The translations under genes and the position numbers were made by a program. From positions 1 through 64,000 of the forward strand of contig CAYNMV010000020.1 of assembly GCA_964398315.1 (NCBI GenBank): DNA of 64,000 nucleotides, read 5' to 3'. How positions within the stretch are numbered: the first letter of the stretch is position 1; every line of letters starts with the position of its first letter. The notes under the pieces were generated by a model that did not search any database, was not told the DNA's origin, and worked only from the letters and a program-made list of their open reading frames with translations. Source of the DNA: JADLCB01 sp964398315 (lineage in GTDB: Bacteria > Planctomycetota > Phycisphaerae > Tepidisphaerales > Tepidisphaeraceae). This document shows, piece after piece, positions 54,725 to 63,685 of this stretch.

Positions 54725-56704
54725 GTGATTAGAACATCGGCCTCCCCTCCCAAGCGGGCGGCTTCATTCCAGCGTAAGGCCTCATCCGGCGGTTCCTCGC
54801 CGACAACGGACGCGTTGTCCAACGCGCAGCTGTTCCGGTGGATGCTGCGTTTCCTGCACCCGGTCAAGGGGCTGGCGCTGGTGGCCTGCGGACTGCTGAT
54901 GGCGTTTGTGGCCGTCGAGGTGCTGCTGGTCAACCAGGTGGGACGGGCGATCAACGAGATCGAGCACGTTCACATTAACGAGATCGCCGCCGAGCAGGGC
55001 TTCTGGCACTGGCTGACCCACCCCACCCCCGATTTACGCGCACTGCGCAATACCAACCTGATACTGCTGGGCCTGGTGGTCGTGATGGGGCTGCTGCGCT
55101 ACCTCCGCGCCATCACGGAGATGCGCCTCAGCATGACCATGGTCTTCTACCTGCGCGAGGCCGTCTATGACAAGCTCCAGCATGTCGGCTTCCGCTTCCA
55201 CGACAAGATCTCGACCGGGCAGCTCATCAACCGCTCGCTGACCGACTTGCAGCATGTGCGCAGCTTCACCCAGTCGGCGGTGCTGACCACGCTGGAAATC
55301 ATGCTGACCGTCGGCGGTTACATCATCCTGCTGCTGACCAAGCACTGGTGGGTGGCGGTGCTGGCCCTGGCCCCCCTGCCGGTCTGGACGTTCTATATCC
55401 TGCGCTTCGGCAAGAAGGTGCAGCCGGTGCAGCGCTCGGTGATGGAGGCCGAGGACCGCAACGTCAGCATCATCACCGAGAACATCGCAGGGGTGCACGT
55501 GGTCAAGGCGTTCGCCACGCATGACCTGGAGATCCGCAAGTACAACCGCAACGCCGATCTGTTCATGGGCCGGGTGCTGCGGCGCATCCGCATGTTCGCC
55601 AACTTCACCCCGGTGATCCGCGCCATCTCCAGCGCTTCGCACCTGACGCTCTTCCTGGCGGTGGGCATCCTCGTCATCCGCGGGCAACTGGCCCCGGGTG
55701 ACTTCCTGGTGCTGGCAGCGGCCATGGGGAGCATCCTGGCCAAGCTCCAGCAGGTGGCGACCATCAACGAACAGTACCAGTCGGCCATCGTCTCAGCGCG
55801 CCGGCTGCACGAGGTGCTGCACGCCCCGCCCAGCGTCAACGAAAGCCCGAATGCCATCGACCTGCCCGAGGGCGGCGGTGCGGTGCGCTTTGAGCATGTC
55901 ACCTTCGGCTACGACCCGGCCAAGCCGGTGCTCAAGGATGTCAGCTTCTCGGTGGCTCCCGGTTCCACCGTCGCCATCGTCGGCCCCACCGGCGCCGGCA
56001 AGAGCACCCTGGTAAGCCTGATCTCCCGCTTCTACGACCCGCAGGAAGGGCGCATCCTGATCGATGGCGTGGACCTGCGTGACCTGAAGCTTTCCAGCCT
56101 GCGCACGCAGGTGGCGTATGTCTTCCAGGAGACCTACCTGTTCAGCGACACCGTGGCCAACAACATCAGCTACGGACGGCCGCACATCAAAGGCGGTGAG
56201 GTCGAGGCCGCGGCCCGGCTGGCGCAGGCGCACGACTTCATCATGGAACTTCCCAAGGGGTACGACACCATGCTGGGCGAGCGCGGGGCCAGCCTCTCGG
56301 GCGGGCAGCGCCAGCGCCTGGCGATCGCGCGGGCCATCCTGTTCAATCCGCGCATTCTCGTGCTGGACGATGCCACCGCCGCGGTCGATCCAGAAACCGA
56401 TGACCTGATCCGCCGGGGCATGCGCTTTGTCATGAAGGACCGCACCACCTTCATCATCGCCCACCGCATCAGCACGGTGAAGACGGCCGACCTGGTACTG
56501 GTCCTCGAGGATGGACGCATCACCCAGATGGGCACGCACAAGGAACTGCTGGCCCAGTCGGGCCATTATCGCGATATCGCCGCCGTGCAGTTGCATGGCG
56601 CGGTGCCGGGCGCCGATGCCCCTTCGCACATGGACCGCATGACCCGCGGCCCGGATATACACCCGCTGCCGCAGGAGGACGCGGTGGCAAACGGAGATGT
56701 GTAG
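54725..56704 (+). CDS. ABC exporter half-transporter 1 (degenerate catalytic base)
   Basis: 659 residues. Six membrane segments (about 40-340) are followed by an ATPase domain. Walker A is GPTGAGKST (420-428), the Q-loop VFQETYLF, the signature LSGGQRQRLAIARAI and Walker B ILVLDDATAAVD, where Asp replaces the catalytic Glu. The H-loop is AHRIST. The start is a GTG and the first 40 residues are variable. It and the next gene (24 nt apart) form a heterodimer in which this subunit contributes the weak site. The substrate, possibly lipid or drug, is unknown. Confidence 0.9.
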   Translation: MIRTSASPPKRAASFQRKASSGGSSPTTDALSNAQLFRWMLRFLHPVKGLALVACGLLMAFVAVEVLLVNQVGRAINEIEHVHINEIAAEQGFWHWLTHPTPDLRALRNTNLILLGLVVVMGLLRYLRAITEMRLSMTMVFYLREAVYDKLQHVGFRFHDKISTGQLINRSLTDLQHVRSFTQSAVLTTLEIMLTVGGYIILLLTKHWWVAVLALAPLPVWTFYILRFGKKVQPVQRSVMEAEDRNVSIITENIAGVHVVKAFATHDLEIRKYNRNADLFMGRVLRRIRMFANFTPVIRAISSASHLTLFLAVGILVIRGQLAPGDFLVLAAAMGSILAKLQQVATINEQYQSAIVSARRLHEVLHAPPSVNESPNAIDLPEGGGAVRFEHVTFGYDPAKPVLKDVSFSVAPGSTVAIVGPTGAGKSTLVSLISRFYDPQEGRILIDGVDLRDLKLSSLRTQVAYVFQETYLFSDTVANNISYGRPHIKGGEVEAAARLAQAHDFIMELPKGYDTMLGERGASLSGGQRQRLAIARAILFNPRILVLDDATAAVDPETDDLIRRGMRFVMKDRTTFIIAHRISTVKTADLVLVLEDGRITQMGTHKELLAQSGHYRDIAAVQLHGAVPGADAPSHMDRMTRGPDIHPLPQEDAVANGDV

Positions 56705-56728
56705 GACAATCACCGACTGGAAATCACC

Positions 56729-58693
56729 ATGCCACGGCCGCTGACCGCCATCCTCAAGCGCAAGCCTCGTCCTGCCGCGACCGATCCGGGCGCTTCGGGC
56801 GCCCACGGGGGCGAGGAGGATGTGCGCTATCGGCCGATCGAGTGGCCGATGATCCGCCGGCTGATGGCGCAGCTCAAGCCCTATCGCTGGTATTACGTCG
56901 GCGGCATCCTCATCGGCACGACCTGGATCGTGCTGGACATGCTCTGGCCGCAGTTCGTCCGCAACCTGATCAATTTTGTCACCGCTTTTCGCGATGGCTC
57001 ACTGGGCAGCCCGGCGACCGACACCTGGCTGTTGCGGGCCACCGCGGCCATGGCCGGCTGGTTCGGCTATGATGCCCCCGGCAGCGAAACCGCCTCCGCC
57101 ATTGCGGTCATCATCGCCATCATCTGCCTGATGGCCCTGGCCACCGCCGGCTCAATCATTGCCCAGCGCTTCACGCTGCTGATCATGACCTGGGCCGGTG
57201 AGAACGTGCAGTTCGACATCCGCAAGAAGGTGTTCAATCACCTTCAGCGGCTGTCGATGAGCTACTACGACAAGACCAAGCTGGGGCGGATCATCAGCCG
57301 CTGCACCAGCGACATCAACAGCCTGCGTGAGATCAACGTCTGGTCGATCTTCCACCTGGTGGCCTGGTCGCTGCAGATCAGCATCGCCGGGTTCATGCTC
57401 TGGTGGACCGACTGGCGGCTGTTCCTGAGCGTGGCATGGCTGGCCCCGGTGATCTACTTCACCAATGAAGCCTTCCGCCGCCGGGTGGGACAGGCCTGGC
57501 AGGTGGTGCGCGAGGGCTTTACCCGTGTCAGCACGAACCTGGCCGAGAACATCACCGGCGTGCGCGTGGTGACGGCCTTCAACCGACAGGAACCCAACCT
57601 GGGCACGTTCAACGAACTGCAGGTCATCAACACCGAGAACAACATGTCCGCCGCCCGCATCAACGGCGGCTACAACGTGCTGCTGCTGTGGTCCAGCTAT
57701 GCCGGCAAGGTGATCATCCTCATCGTCGGCGCCTACCTGATCGCCACCCGCCCCGCCGACAGCGCTGGGGGCATCAGCGTGGGGGCGGTGGTGCAGGCGT
57801 TCCTCTACTGGGACTGGTTCATGAACCCGATCATCGCCTTCGGGAACTTCTCCAACCAGCTCATGATGGCGATGGCCGGCGCGGAGCGCGTCTTTGCGCT
57901 GCTGGACACCGAGCCGGAAGTGCAGGACCTGCCCGATGCCAAGCCCCTGGGCCGCATCGAGGGCCGGGTGCGCTTCGAGCATGTGACCTTTGGCTACAAC
58001 CCCGACCGTCCCGTGCTGCACGATATCGACTTCGAAGCGCTGCCGGGGCAGACGGTGGCGCTGGTGGGCCACACCGGCTCGGGCAAGAGTAGCATCATCT
58101 CGCTGATCGCCCGCTTCTACCAGCCACAGAAGGGACGCATTCTGGTTGATGGCCACGACATCCGCTACGTGCAGGGCGCGAGCCTCAACCGGCAGACCGG
58201 CCTGGTGTTGCAGGTCAACTACCTGTTTACCGGCACCGTGATGGAGAACATCCGCTACGGCAAGGCCGATGCCACCGCGGAGGATGTCATCCGCGCAGCG
58301 CGCGAGCTGGGTACTTACGATGCGATCATGTCGCTGCAGAACGGCTTCCAGACCGAGGTGGGCGAGCGCGGCGCGAGCATGAGCCTCGGTCAGCGCCAGT
58401 TGATCTGCTTCACCCGCGCCTACCTGGCCGACCCGCGCATCTTCATGCTGGATGAGGCCACCAGCAGCGTGGATACCGCGACCGAACTGCTCATCCAGCG
58501 CTCGCTGGAGCGCCTGCTGCAGGGCCGTACCACCTTCATCGTCGCCCACCGCCTCAGCACGATCATGCGGGCTGACCAGATTCTGGTGATCGACCACGGC
58601 CGCCTGATCGAGCGCGGCACCCACGATGAGCTGGTCGCCCTGGGAGGCAAGTACGCCAGCCTGTACGAGCAGTTCATCCGCCAGACGGGATAG
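56729..58693 (+). CDS. ABC exporter half-transporter 2
   Basis: 654 residues. Six membrane segments, then an ATPase domain: Walker A GHTGSGKSS (447-455), Q-loop VLQVNYLF, signature MSLGQRQLICFTRAYL (LSGGQ altered), Walker B IFMLDEATSSVD with Glu present, H-loop AHRLST. The altered signature would face the Walker B site of subunit 1, which also lacks its Glu. Together they make one degenerate and one full ATP site, as in TM287/288-type heterodimeric exporters. Gene order and spacing support a dimer. Confidence 0.92.
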   Translation: MPRPLTAILKRKPRPAATDPGASGAHGGEEDVRYRPIEWPMIRRLMAQLKPYRWYYVGGILIGTTWIVLDMLWPQFVRNLINFVTAFRDGSLGSPATDTWLLRATAAMAGWFGYDAPGSETASAIAVIIAIICLMALATAGSIIAQRFTLLIMTWAGENVQFDIRKKVFNHLQRLSMSYYDKTKLGRIISRCTSDINSLREINVWSIFHLVAWSLQISIAGFMLWWTDWRLFLSVAWLAPVIYFTNEAFRRRVGQAWQVVREGFTRVSTNLAENITGVRVVTAFNRQEPNLGTFNELQVINTENNMSAARINGGYNVLLLWSSYAGKVIILIVGAYLIATRPADSAGGISVGAVVQAFLYWDWFMNPIIAFGNFSNQLMMAMAGAERVFALLDTEPEVQDLPDAKPLGRIEGRVRFEHVTFGYNPDRPVLHDIDFEALPGQTVALVGHTGSGKSSIISLIARFYQPQKGRILVDGHDIRYVQGASLNRQTGLVLQVNYLFTGTVMENIRYGKADATAEDVIRAARELGTYDAIMSLQNGFQTEVGERGASMSLGQRQLICFTRAYLADPRIFMLDEATSSVDTATELLIQRSLERLLQGRTTFIVAHRLSTIMRADQILVIDHGRLIERGTHDELVALGGKYASLYEQFIRQTG

Positions 58694-58862
58694 ACGGGCC
58701 GCAGCCCCGCCCCCCGGCTCGCCGCAGACCAGGGCATGTCATCCAGCTCAAAAAAAGCTCAGCGCCCCGCTTGCGCCGGCTGCGGGAGGCAGGCTGGGGC
58801 ACGGATGGAACGATGCTGCGCGCACTGGTTGAGGTGAAGGTCTGCGCCTGGCCGCACGTGGC

Positions 58863-59810
58863 TTACTCGCGGATCGGCCCGGCGATCAGGGCGTGAACCG
58901 AGCGGGGGGCGGTGAGGATCAGGTTGCCGCGGAATACCGTTGCCTTGGCCCGGCCGCCGTTTTCTTCCCAGATATCGGCCGGGGTGAGGTTCTTGATCAT
59001 GGTGATCACTTCCTCGCCGCGTGCCTTGGGCGAATCTTCCTCATCCTCGTCCTGCCGCCGATCCCGCCGACCATACAGGCCGCCGTCGCGGCCGCTGTCC
59101 GACCCGCCGAGCAGCCCGCCGCTGCCGGTCCCGGTCATGCCGCGCCCCGTGCGCGTGCCACCGGGCTGGGTAAGGATGTTGCGATCAACCCGATCCACCC
59201 GGCTGGGGCGGATGAGCAAATCCTGCACAGGATAGACGCGGGTGAACAGTTCCTCATCCGCCTTGGCGCGCGAGGTGATCACCAGCACGTTGCCGCTGAT
59301 GTGGTAGGCCAGTTCCTCGCCCCGGCCGGTTTCCTGGAACATGAACCGCAGCAACTGTGGCACGCGCACCCAACGCAAATTCAGGTCGATCGGGGTATCC
59401 GGCGATACCCCGGCCTCGTTCAGCGCCCCCCAATCCACGTGCATGTTCGTGCCCAGTACCTCGGCCAGCCAGTTGAAAGCTTCGCGCAGCGGTGTTGCCT
59501 CGAAGCGCACCTCCGAGATCTGTGCGGACATCGCCTGCTGCGGCGAGAGGGCATAGTCGGGCGACGTTCTGCGCAAGCCGGCGGTATCCGGCCGGCGGCC
59601 AGACCGGGCCGTTGCCTGGCGCTCGGGTCGGGCCGAAGACCGGGTGCGGACGGCAGAACGCTCCGCCGGGCGGGCAGAGTCATCGCGGGCAGGTTTATCG
59701 ACGGCAGGATTGGACGAACGGGCGGGAGGATCCCCCTCTGCGGGCCGGTCGGCCCCCATCACCGGCACGGCCAGGCTCAGACAACAGGCGCTTATCAGTA
59801 ACCAGCGCAT
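58863..59810 (-). CDS. secreted STN-domain-like protein (secretin-related)
   Basis: 315 residues. A signal peptide (LLISACCLSLAVPVMGA) leads to a Pro/Ala/Arg/Ser-rich disordered region up to about residue 85. A compact domain follows: LREAFNWLAEVLGTNMHVDW, VRVPQLLRFMFQETG and YHISGNVLVITSR are the pattern of the short STN/secretin N0 domain. Next come YPVQDLLIRPSRV, a Gly-rich linker, then IWEENGGRAKATVFRGNLIL, a second secretin-like piece. It has no secretin pore, so it may be an accessory protein of the outer membrane. It lies 16 nt after tatA in the transcription direction. Confidence 0.7.
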   Translation of the reverse strand: MRWLLISACCLSLAVPVMGADRPAEGDPPARSSNPAVDKPARDDSARPAERSAVRTRSSARPERQATARSGRRPDTAGLRRTSPDYALSPQQAMSAQISEVRFEATPLREAFNWLAEVLGTNMHVDWGALNEAGVSPDTPIDLNLRWVRVPQLLRFMFQETGRGEELAYHISGNVLVITSRAKADEELFTRVYPVQDLLIRPSRVDRVDRNILTQPGGTRTGRGMTGTGSGGLLGGSDSGRDGGLYGRRDRRQDEDEEDSPKARGEEVITMIKNLTPADIWEENGGRAKATVFRGNLILTAPRSVHALIAGPIRE

Positions 59811-59826
59811 CGCGGCCTTCTCCGCG

Positions 59827-60045
59827 CTAGGAAGCGTCCTCCTGCTTGGGCGGCAGCTTCTTGGGTTCATCATCGAGGGGCATGTCCTCGATGTCGCGCA
59901 TCCCCTTTTTGAACTCGACAATCGTCTTGCCGATGCTGCGCCCCACCTCCGGGAGCCGGCGGCCCCAAATCAACAGCCCCAGCCCAGCGAGCATGAGCAT
60001 CTCGAACGGTCCCGGCCAGGATATCAATGCAAGCATCGCGTCCAT
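59827..60045 (-). CDS. tatA: TatA/MttA-family twin-arginine translocase protein
   Basis: 72 residues from the ATG at 60045; a GTG six codons upstream is possible. One N-terminal membrane segment (PFEMLMLAGLGLLIWGRRLP) is followed by the amphipathic helix RSIGKTIVEFKKGMRD and an acidic/basic tail. Proteins of this kind form the pore of the Tat system for folded proteins. A TACAAT box ends 7 nt before the ATG, which supports this start and a leaderless mRNA. tatC is not in the window. Confidence 0.85.
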   Translation of the reverse strand: MDAMLALISWPGPFEMLMLAGLGLLIWGRRLPEVGRSIGKTIVEFKKGMRDIEDMPLDDEPKKLPPKQEDAS

Positions 60046-60052
60046 GGTGCTA

Positions 60053-60058
60053 ATTGTA
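60053..60058 (-). promoter_or_regulatory. leaderless-type -10 box of tatA
   Basis: TACAAT on the minus strand ends exactly 7 nt before the tatA ATG. The -35 position reads TTTCTT with a 17-bp spacer, which is weak. Confidence 0.5.
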
Positions 60059-60300
60059 GGCACGGCCCGAACTGAAAGAAAGGGAGATCCCGCCGCGGGC
60101 GCGAGCGGGGACAGGGAGAGGGCCGCAGAAACTTCATCATTGCTGATTAACTATTCCATTTTACTGAATATTATGATTGCGAACGGCCGCCAGCGAGCGT
60201 ATTCTTGCGGGGGTAAAGCATCCTGGCGCCCGCCCGACCGATGGGCGATCGGCTCCATGGCCAGCGGGCAACACTTCGACGGCATCGGAGGATTCGCATC

Positions 60301-62067
60301 ATGATCGGGAAATATCTGGCAGTGGGGCTGCTGGCGGCCCTCAGCGGCATGGCTATGGCGGCAGAGAAGTCCGAGGTCTACGAGCAGTTCAACGCCTTCG
60401 CCGCCCAGCACTTTGGGGCCAGCCGCGAGCCCCTCATTTATGAGCACTTCGGCTCGGACCTGAAACTGCTCGAGGCGGGGACCTGGCAGCATGTCTCGGA
60501 AAATTCCGCCGTGCTGGCCTTCTCCACCAGCCTGCCCGCCACCAGCCACATCGAATACGGCCGTGGCAACGCCTTCGACCAGAAGACCGACCCCACCGAC
60601 CGGCCCTTCTACCAGCACATCCATCACCTGCGCGGCCTGGAAATCGGCCAGACCTATCACTACCGCTTTGTCGCAGTCGATGAGAAGGGAAGCCGCCACG
60701 TTCTGCACGAGGGAAGCTTTGTCACCCGGCCGATCGAGAATGCGATCCATATTCCGGGCGATGTGAAGGGGCCGCCCTACAACCTCACCAAGGGCAATGC
60801 CACGTATGTGCTGACCGAGGACATCATCGCCGACTCCACCGCCATCAACATCATGGCGCCCAACATCACCCTCGACCTCAATGGCCACACCGTCACCTAT
60901 GACAACGATGGCACGGCCCCACTTGGCGAGGAAAAGGGGTTTGGCCACTTCGGCGAGCAGAACCCGCATGGCGTGCGCAGCAGCTACAGCGGACGCGGAT
61001 CGCGGATCATCAATGGCTTCATCGTCCAGGGCAAGGGCCAGCGCGGCGCAGGATCCCAGCCCATCTTCCGCGCAAGCGAGGTGGCCGGCGTCTCCATCAC
61101 CTACGGCGGTGAGCAGGTCACCGGGATCACCGGTGTGGAGTACGTCCACCACAACGTCATCACCGATGTGGGCACCCGCATCACCGACCGCCATATGGGC
61201 ATTGATGCCATCCAGAGCCCCTCGCGGGCCCATCACAACCTCATCAAGCGGGCCCGCCATCGCGGCATGCGCGGCGTCAGTGGCGGCGAGTACACCAACA
61301 ACGAGGTCTATGTCGATTCCTACGCCACCAACTCCTTCGCCCTCATGCTCTACAAGACGACCAGGGTGACGGTGCGCGACAACCGTTTCTTCGGCACCGG
61401 CTATCATGCCCTGGGCGTGGGGACGGTTTCGGCCGGGGTGGGCGATATCACGGTGGAGAACAATCTGATCCACCTCGAGGCGCTGCCCCCGCTGGCCCGC
61501 TCGGCAGAGTACGGCCAGCAGTCGGAAGTGGCGTGCGTGCGCGTCACCTGGGGCGGTGAGAACATCACCTATGCCAACAACCTCATGATCGCCAACGCCG
61601 AGCCGGGCGGTGAAGCCAGTGCCATCTGGCATTACAGCCAGAACCAGGGGCAGAAAGACGTTGTCTACCGCGACAATACCATCAAGGTCATGCGCAAGGA
61701 TGACCGCGTCTCCGACAAGCTCGAAGGCGCCATCCGCATCTGCGGCACGGGAGACAACCAGGTGCCGGTGCTGCTTCAGAACAACACCGTCATCTCCAAC
61801 TTCTGCCATGTTCGCCTGGGTGATGGATACGGTGTTGGCCGCAATGCCCAGTTCGTCGACAACACGTTTATCCGTGTCGGCGATCATCAGCACTACGCCA
61901 CCATCCGCATCGGCTTCAACAAGAAACCCTCGGACGGCCATGTCTTCAAAGGCACCCGTTTCGAGGGCGGCGCCGGCTTCGACAAGGTGCAGTGGGTCAG
62001 CAGTGGCCCGCGCGCCTTCACCGTGATCGATGAAACCGGCAAGGAAACGGTCTACGCCCGCGACTGA
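60301..62067 (+). CDS. secreted right-handed beta-helix protein with Fn3-like domain
   Basis: 588 residues. A signal peptide (LAVGLLAALSGMAMA) is followed by a beta-sandwich segment near residues 60-145 (TSHIEYGRGNAFDQ, YYR-type turns as in QTYHYRFVAVDE), similar to Fn3/phosphatase N-domains. From about 165 the protein shows parallel beta-helix repeats: ITLDLNGHTVTYDND, VEYVHHNVITDVG, GEYTNNEVYVD, VTVRDNRFFGTG, ITVENNLIHLE. Beta-helix proteins of this kind bind or cleave polysaccharides; catalytic residues cannot be assigned here. GGAGG lies 8 nt before the ATG, and an AT-rich patch at 60128-60178 may hold its promoter. Confidence 0.83.
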   Translation: MIGKYLAVGLLAALSGMAMAAEKSEVYEQFNAFAAQHFGASREPLIYEHFGSDLKLLEAGTWQHVSENSAVLAFSTSLPATSHIEYGRGNAFDQKTDPTDRPFYQHIHHLRGLEIGQTYHYRFVAVDEKGSRHVLHEGSFVTRPIENAIHIPGDVKGPPYNLTKGNATYVLTEDIIADSTAINIMAPNITLDLNGHTVTYDNDGTAPLGEEKGFGHFGEQNPHGVRSSYSGRGSRIINGFIVQGKGQRGAGSQPIFRASEVAGVSITYGGEQVTGITGVEYVHHNVITDVGTRITDRHMGIDAIQSPSRAHHNLIKRARHRGMRGVSGGEYTNNEVYVDSYATNSFALMLYKTTRVTVRDNRFFGTGYHALGVGTVSAGVGDITVENNLIHLEALPPLARSAEYGQQSEVACVRVTWGGENITYANNLMIANAEPGGEASAIWHYSQNQGQKDVVYRDNTIKVMRKDDRVSDKLEGAIRICGTGDNQVPVLLQNNTVISNFCHVRLGDGYGVGRNAQFVDNTFIRVGDHQHYATIRIGFNKKPSDGHVFKGTRFEGGAGFDKVQWVSSGPRAFTVIDETGKETVYARD

Positions 62068-62130
62068 CCCTCGCGCGGCCGTGGCAAGGCGCTGGCGCCC
62101 GCCTGCCTGAATCCCTGCCAGCGCCCGACA

Positions 62131-62176
62131 CCAACCAGCGCGGTGGTGCGTCCATTTGCTCCACCGCGCTGGTTGG
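62131..62176. repeat. perfect 16-bp inverted repeat before the phosphodiesterase gene
   Basis: CCAACCAGCGCGGTGG (62131-62146) pairs fully with CCACCGCGCTGGTTGG (62161-62176) around a 14-nt loop. It lies 63 nt past the beta-helix gene and overlaps the -35 region of the next promoter. No T tract, so it is a terminator only by a non-standard route. Confidence 0.6.
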
Positions 62177-62203
62177 CATCCTGCCGCGTAATCGGTTTAT
62201 CAT
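62173..62203 (+). promoter_or_regulatory. leaderless-type promoter of the phosphodiesterase gene
   Basis: TATCAT (62198-62203) ends 6 nt before the GTG at 62210, and TTGGCA (62173-62178) lies 19 bp upstream of it, a little longer than normal. Confidence 0.45.
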
Positions 62204-62209
62204 GCCCCT

Positions 62210-63604
62210 GTGCCTGCTCCGGTCCTGCTCATCAACGCCGTCGGCCTGACCCCGCGCCTGCTGGCCCACGCCCCGCGCTTGTCGGCGGTGGCGCAGCGGG
62301 GCTGGGTGCGGCCGCTGCACGAGGTGACACCCGCCGTCACGTGCTCGGCCCAGGCCACGCTCCTCACCGGCCGGCCCGTACGCGAGCACGGCATCGTCGC
62401 CAACGGCTGGCTCTACCGCGACACCCGCGAGGTGCGTTTCTGGCAGCAGTCCAATGCCCTGCTGCAGGCCGAACCGCTGTATGTCACCGCCCGGCGGATC
62501 GCGCAGCAGAAAGGGCGATCGTTCCGGTGCGCCAAGCTGTTCTGGTGGTTCAACCAGGGGGCAGCGGTGGATCTGTCGGTCACCCCCAAGCCGTGGTACG
62601 GCGTGGATGGCAACAAGATCTTCGGCATCACCGGCACGCCGGACGACCTGCCTGGCCGTCTCGAGCGCGAGCTGGGGCCGTTTCCCTTCCCGACCTTCTG
62701 GGGGCCGATGGCCGGTGGCCCCAGCACCCGGTGGATCGCCCGCTGCGCGGCATCGGTCCTGCGCGATGAGCGGCCCGATCTCACGCTCGTCTACCTGCCC
62801 CACCTTGACTATGACCCGCAGCGCTTCGGCCCGACCGGCACCTGCATGCCGCAACACGTGCGCGCGCTGGACGAGGCCGCCGCCCCGCTGCTGGATGAGG
62901 CCCAGCGCCAGGGAGCGCAGGTCTGGATCGTCAGCGAGTATGGCCACACCGATGCCCGCCGGCCGATCTACCCCAACCGCACCCTGCGCCAGGCCGGCCT
63001 GCTGACCGTGCGCGAGGGTCCATTCGGCGAACAACTCGAAACGTTTAACAGCCGCGCGTTTGCCGTGTGCGATCACCAGATCGCCCATGTTTACGTGCGC
63101 GAGGCCGAGGATATCCCGCGCGTGCGCGACCTGCTGGCCGAACTGGAAGGCGTTGAACGCATTCTCATCGGCGCGGAGCGCGCTGAGCTGGCCCTCGATC
63201 ACCCGCGCTCCGGCGAGATCATCCTCCTGCCGGCGCGCGATGCCTGGTTCGCCTATCCCTTCTGGCTGGATGATGCCCGCGCCCCCGACTACGCCCGCAC
63301 GGTGGCCATCCACCACAAGCCCGGCTTTGATCCCGCCGAGCTGTTCTTCGATCCCGCTCTCAAGGCGCCCAAGCTCCGCGCGGCGATGCGCGTTGTGCAG
63401 AAAAAGCTTGGCTTCCGCATGAGGCTGGATGTGATCCCGCTGGATGCCTCGATCGTGCGCGGCACCCACGGCCTGCCCGCCGCCGATCCGCAGGATGCCG
63501 CCATCCTCATTGGCCATGGCCCCGCCCCGGCCGGGGATCGTGTGGACATGACCGCCGTCGCCCCCCTCCTGCTGGACGCCCTCGACGCCCGGCCAGCCGA
63601 TTAA
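62210..63604 (+). CDS. alkaline phosphatase superfamily (NPP-type phosphodiesterase)
   Basis: 464 residues. PVLLINAVGLTPRLL is the first metal-binding strand. TPAVTCSAQATLLTGRPVREHGI is the NPP nucleophile motif, with a Thr in the active position. WIVSEYGHTDARRPIY holds the GH metal ligands. The family hydrolyses phosphodiester or pyrophosphate bonds; some related enzymes belong to secondary-metabolite clusters. No signal peptide is visible. It starts with a GTG directly after a -10 box. The moxR-like gene follows 81 nt later. Confidence 0.87.
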   Translation: MPAPVLLINAVGLTPRLLAHAPRLSAVAQRGWVRPLHEVTPAVTCSAQATLLTGRPVREHGIVANGWLYRDTREVRFWQQSNALLQAEPLYVTARRIAQQKGRSFRCAKLFWWFNQGAAVDLSVTPKPWYGVDGNKIFGITGTPDDLPGRLERELGPFPFPTFWGPMAGGPSTRWIARCAASVLRDERPDLTLVYLPHLDYDPQRFGPTGTCMPQHVRALDEAAAPLLDEAQRQGAQVWIVSEYGHTDARRPIYPNRTLRQAGLLTVREGPFGEQLETFNSRAFAVCDHQIAHVYVREAEDIPRVRDLLAELEGVERILIGAERAELALDHPRSGEIILLPARDAWFAYPFWLDDARAPDYARTVAIHHKPGFDPAELFFDPALKAPKLRAAMRVVQKKLGFRMRLDVIPLDASIVRGTHGLPAADPQDAAILIGHGPAPAGDRVDMTAVAPLLLDALDARPAD

Positions 63605-63672
63605 GCCCCGGCATCCCGCCTTTGGTCCATGCCGGCGGCCGGGAATCGGGCAACATGGCGGCCATCTCGGTG

Positions 63673-63678
63673 TACTAT
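63673..63678 (+). promoter_or_regulatory. leaderless-type -10 box of the moxR gene
   Basis: TACTAT ends 7 nt before the ATG at 63686. An in-frame ATG at 63677 overlaps the box, so 63686 is the likely start. Confidence 0.4.
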
Positions 63679-63685
63679 GGGCATC

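Noticed and set aside
60151..61941. 596-codon minus-strand open frame
   Set aside because: Antisense to the beta-helix gene; rich in Gly/Val/Asp/Ala with no domain.
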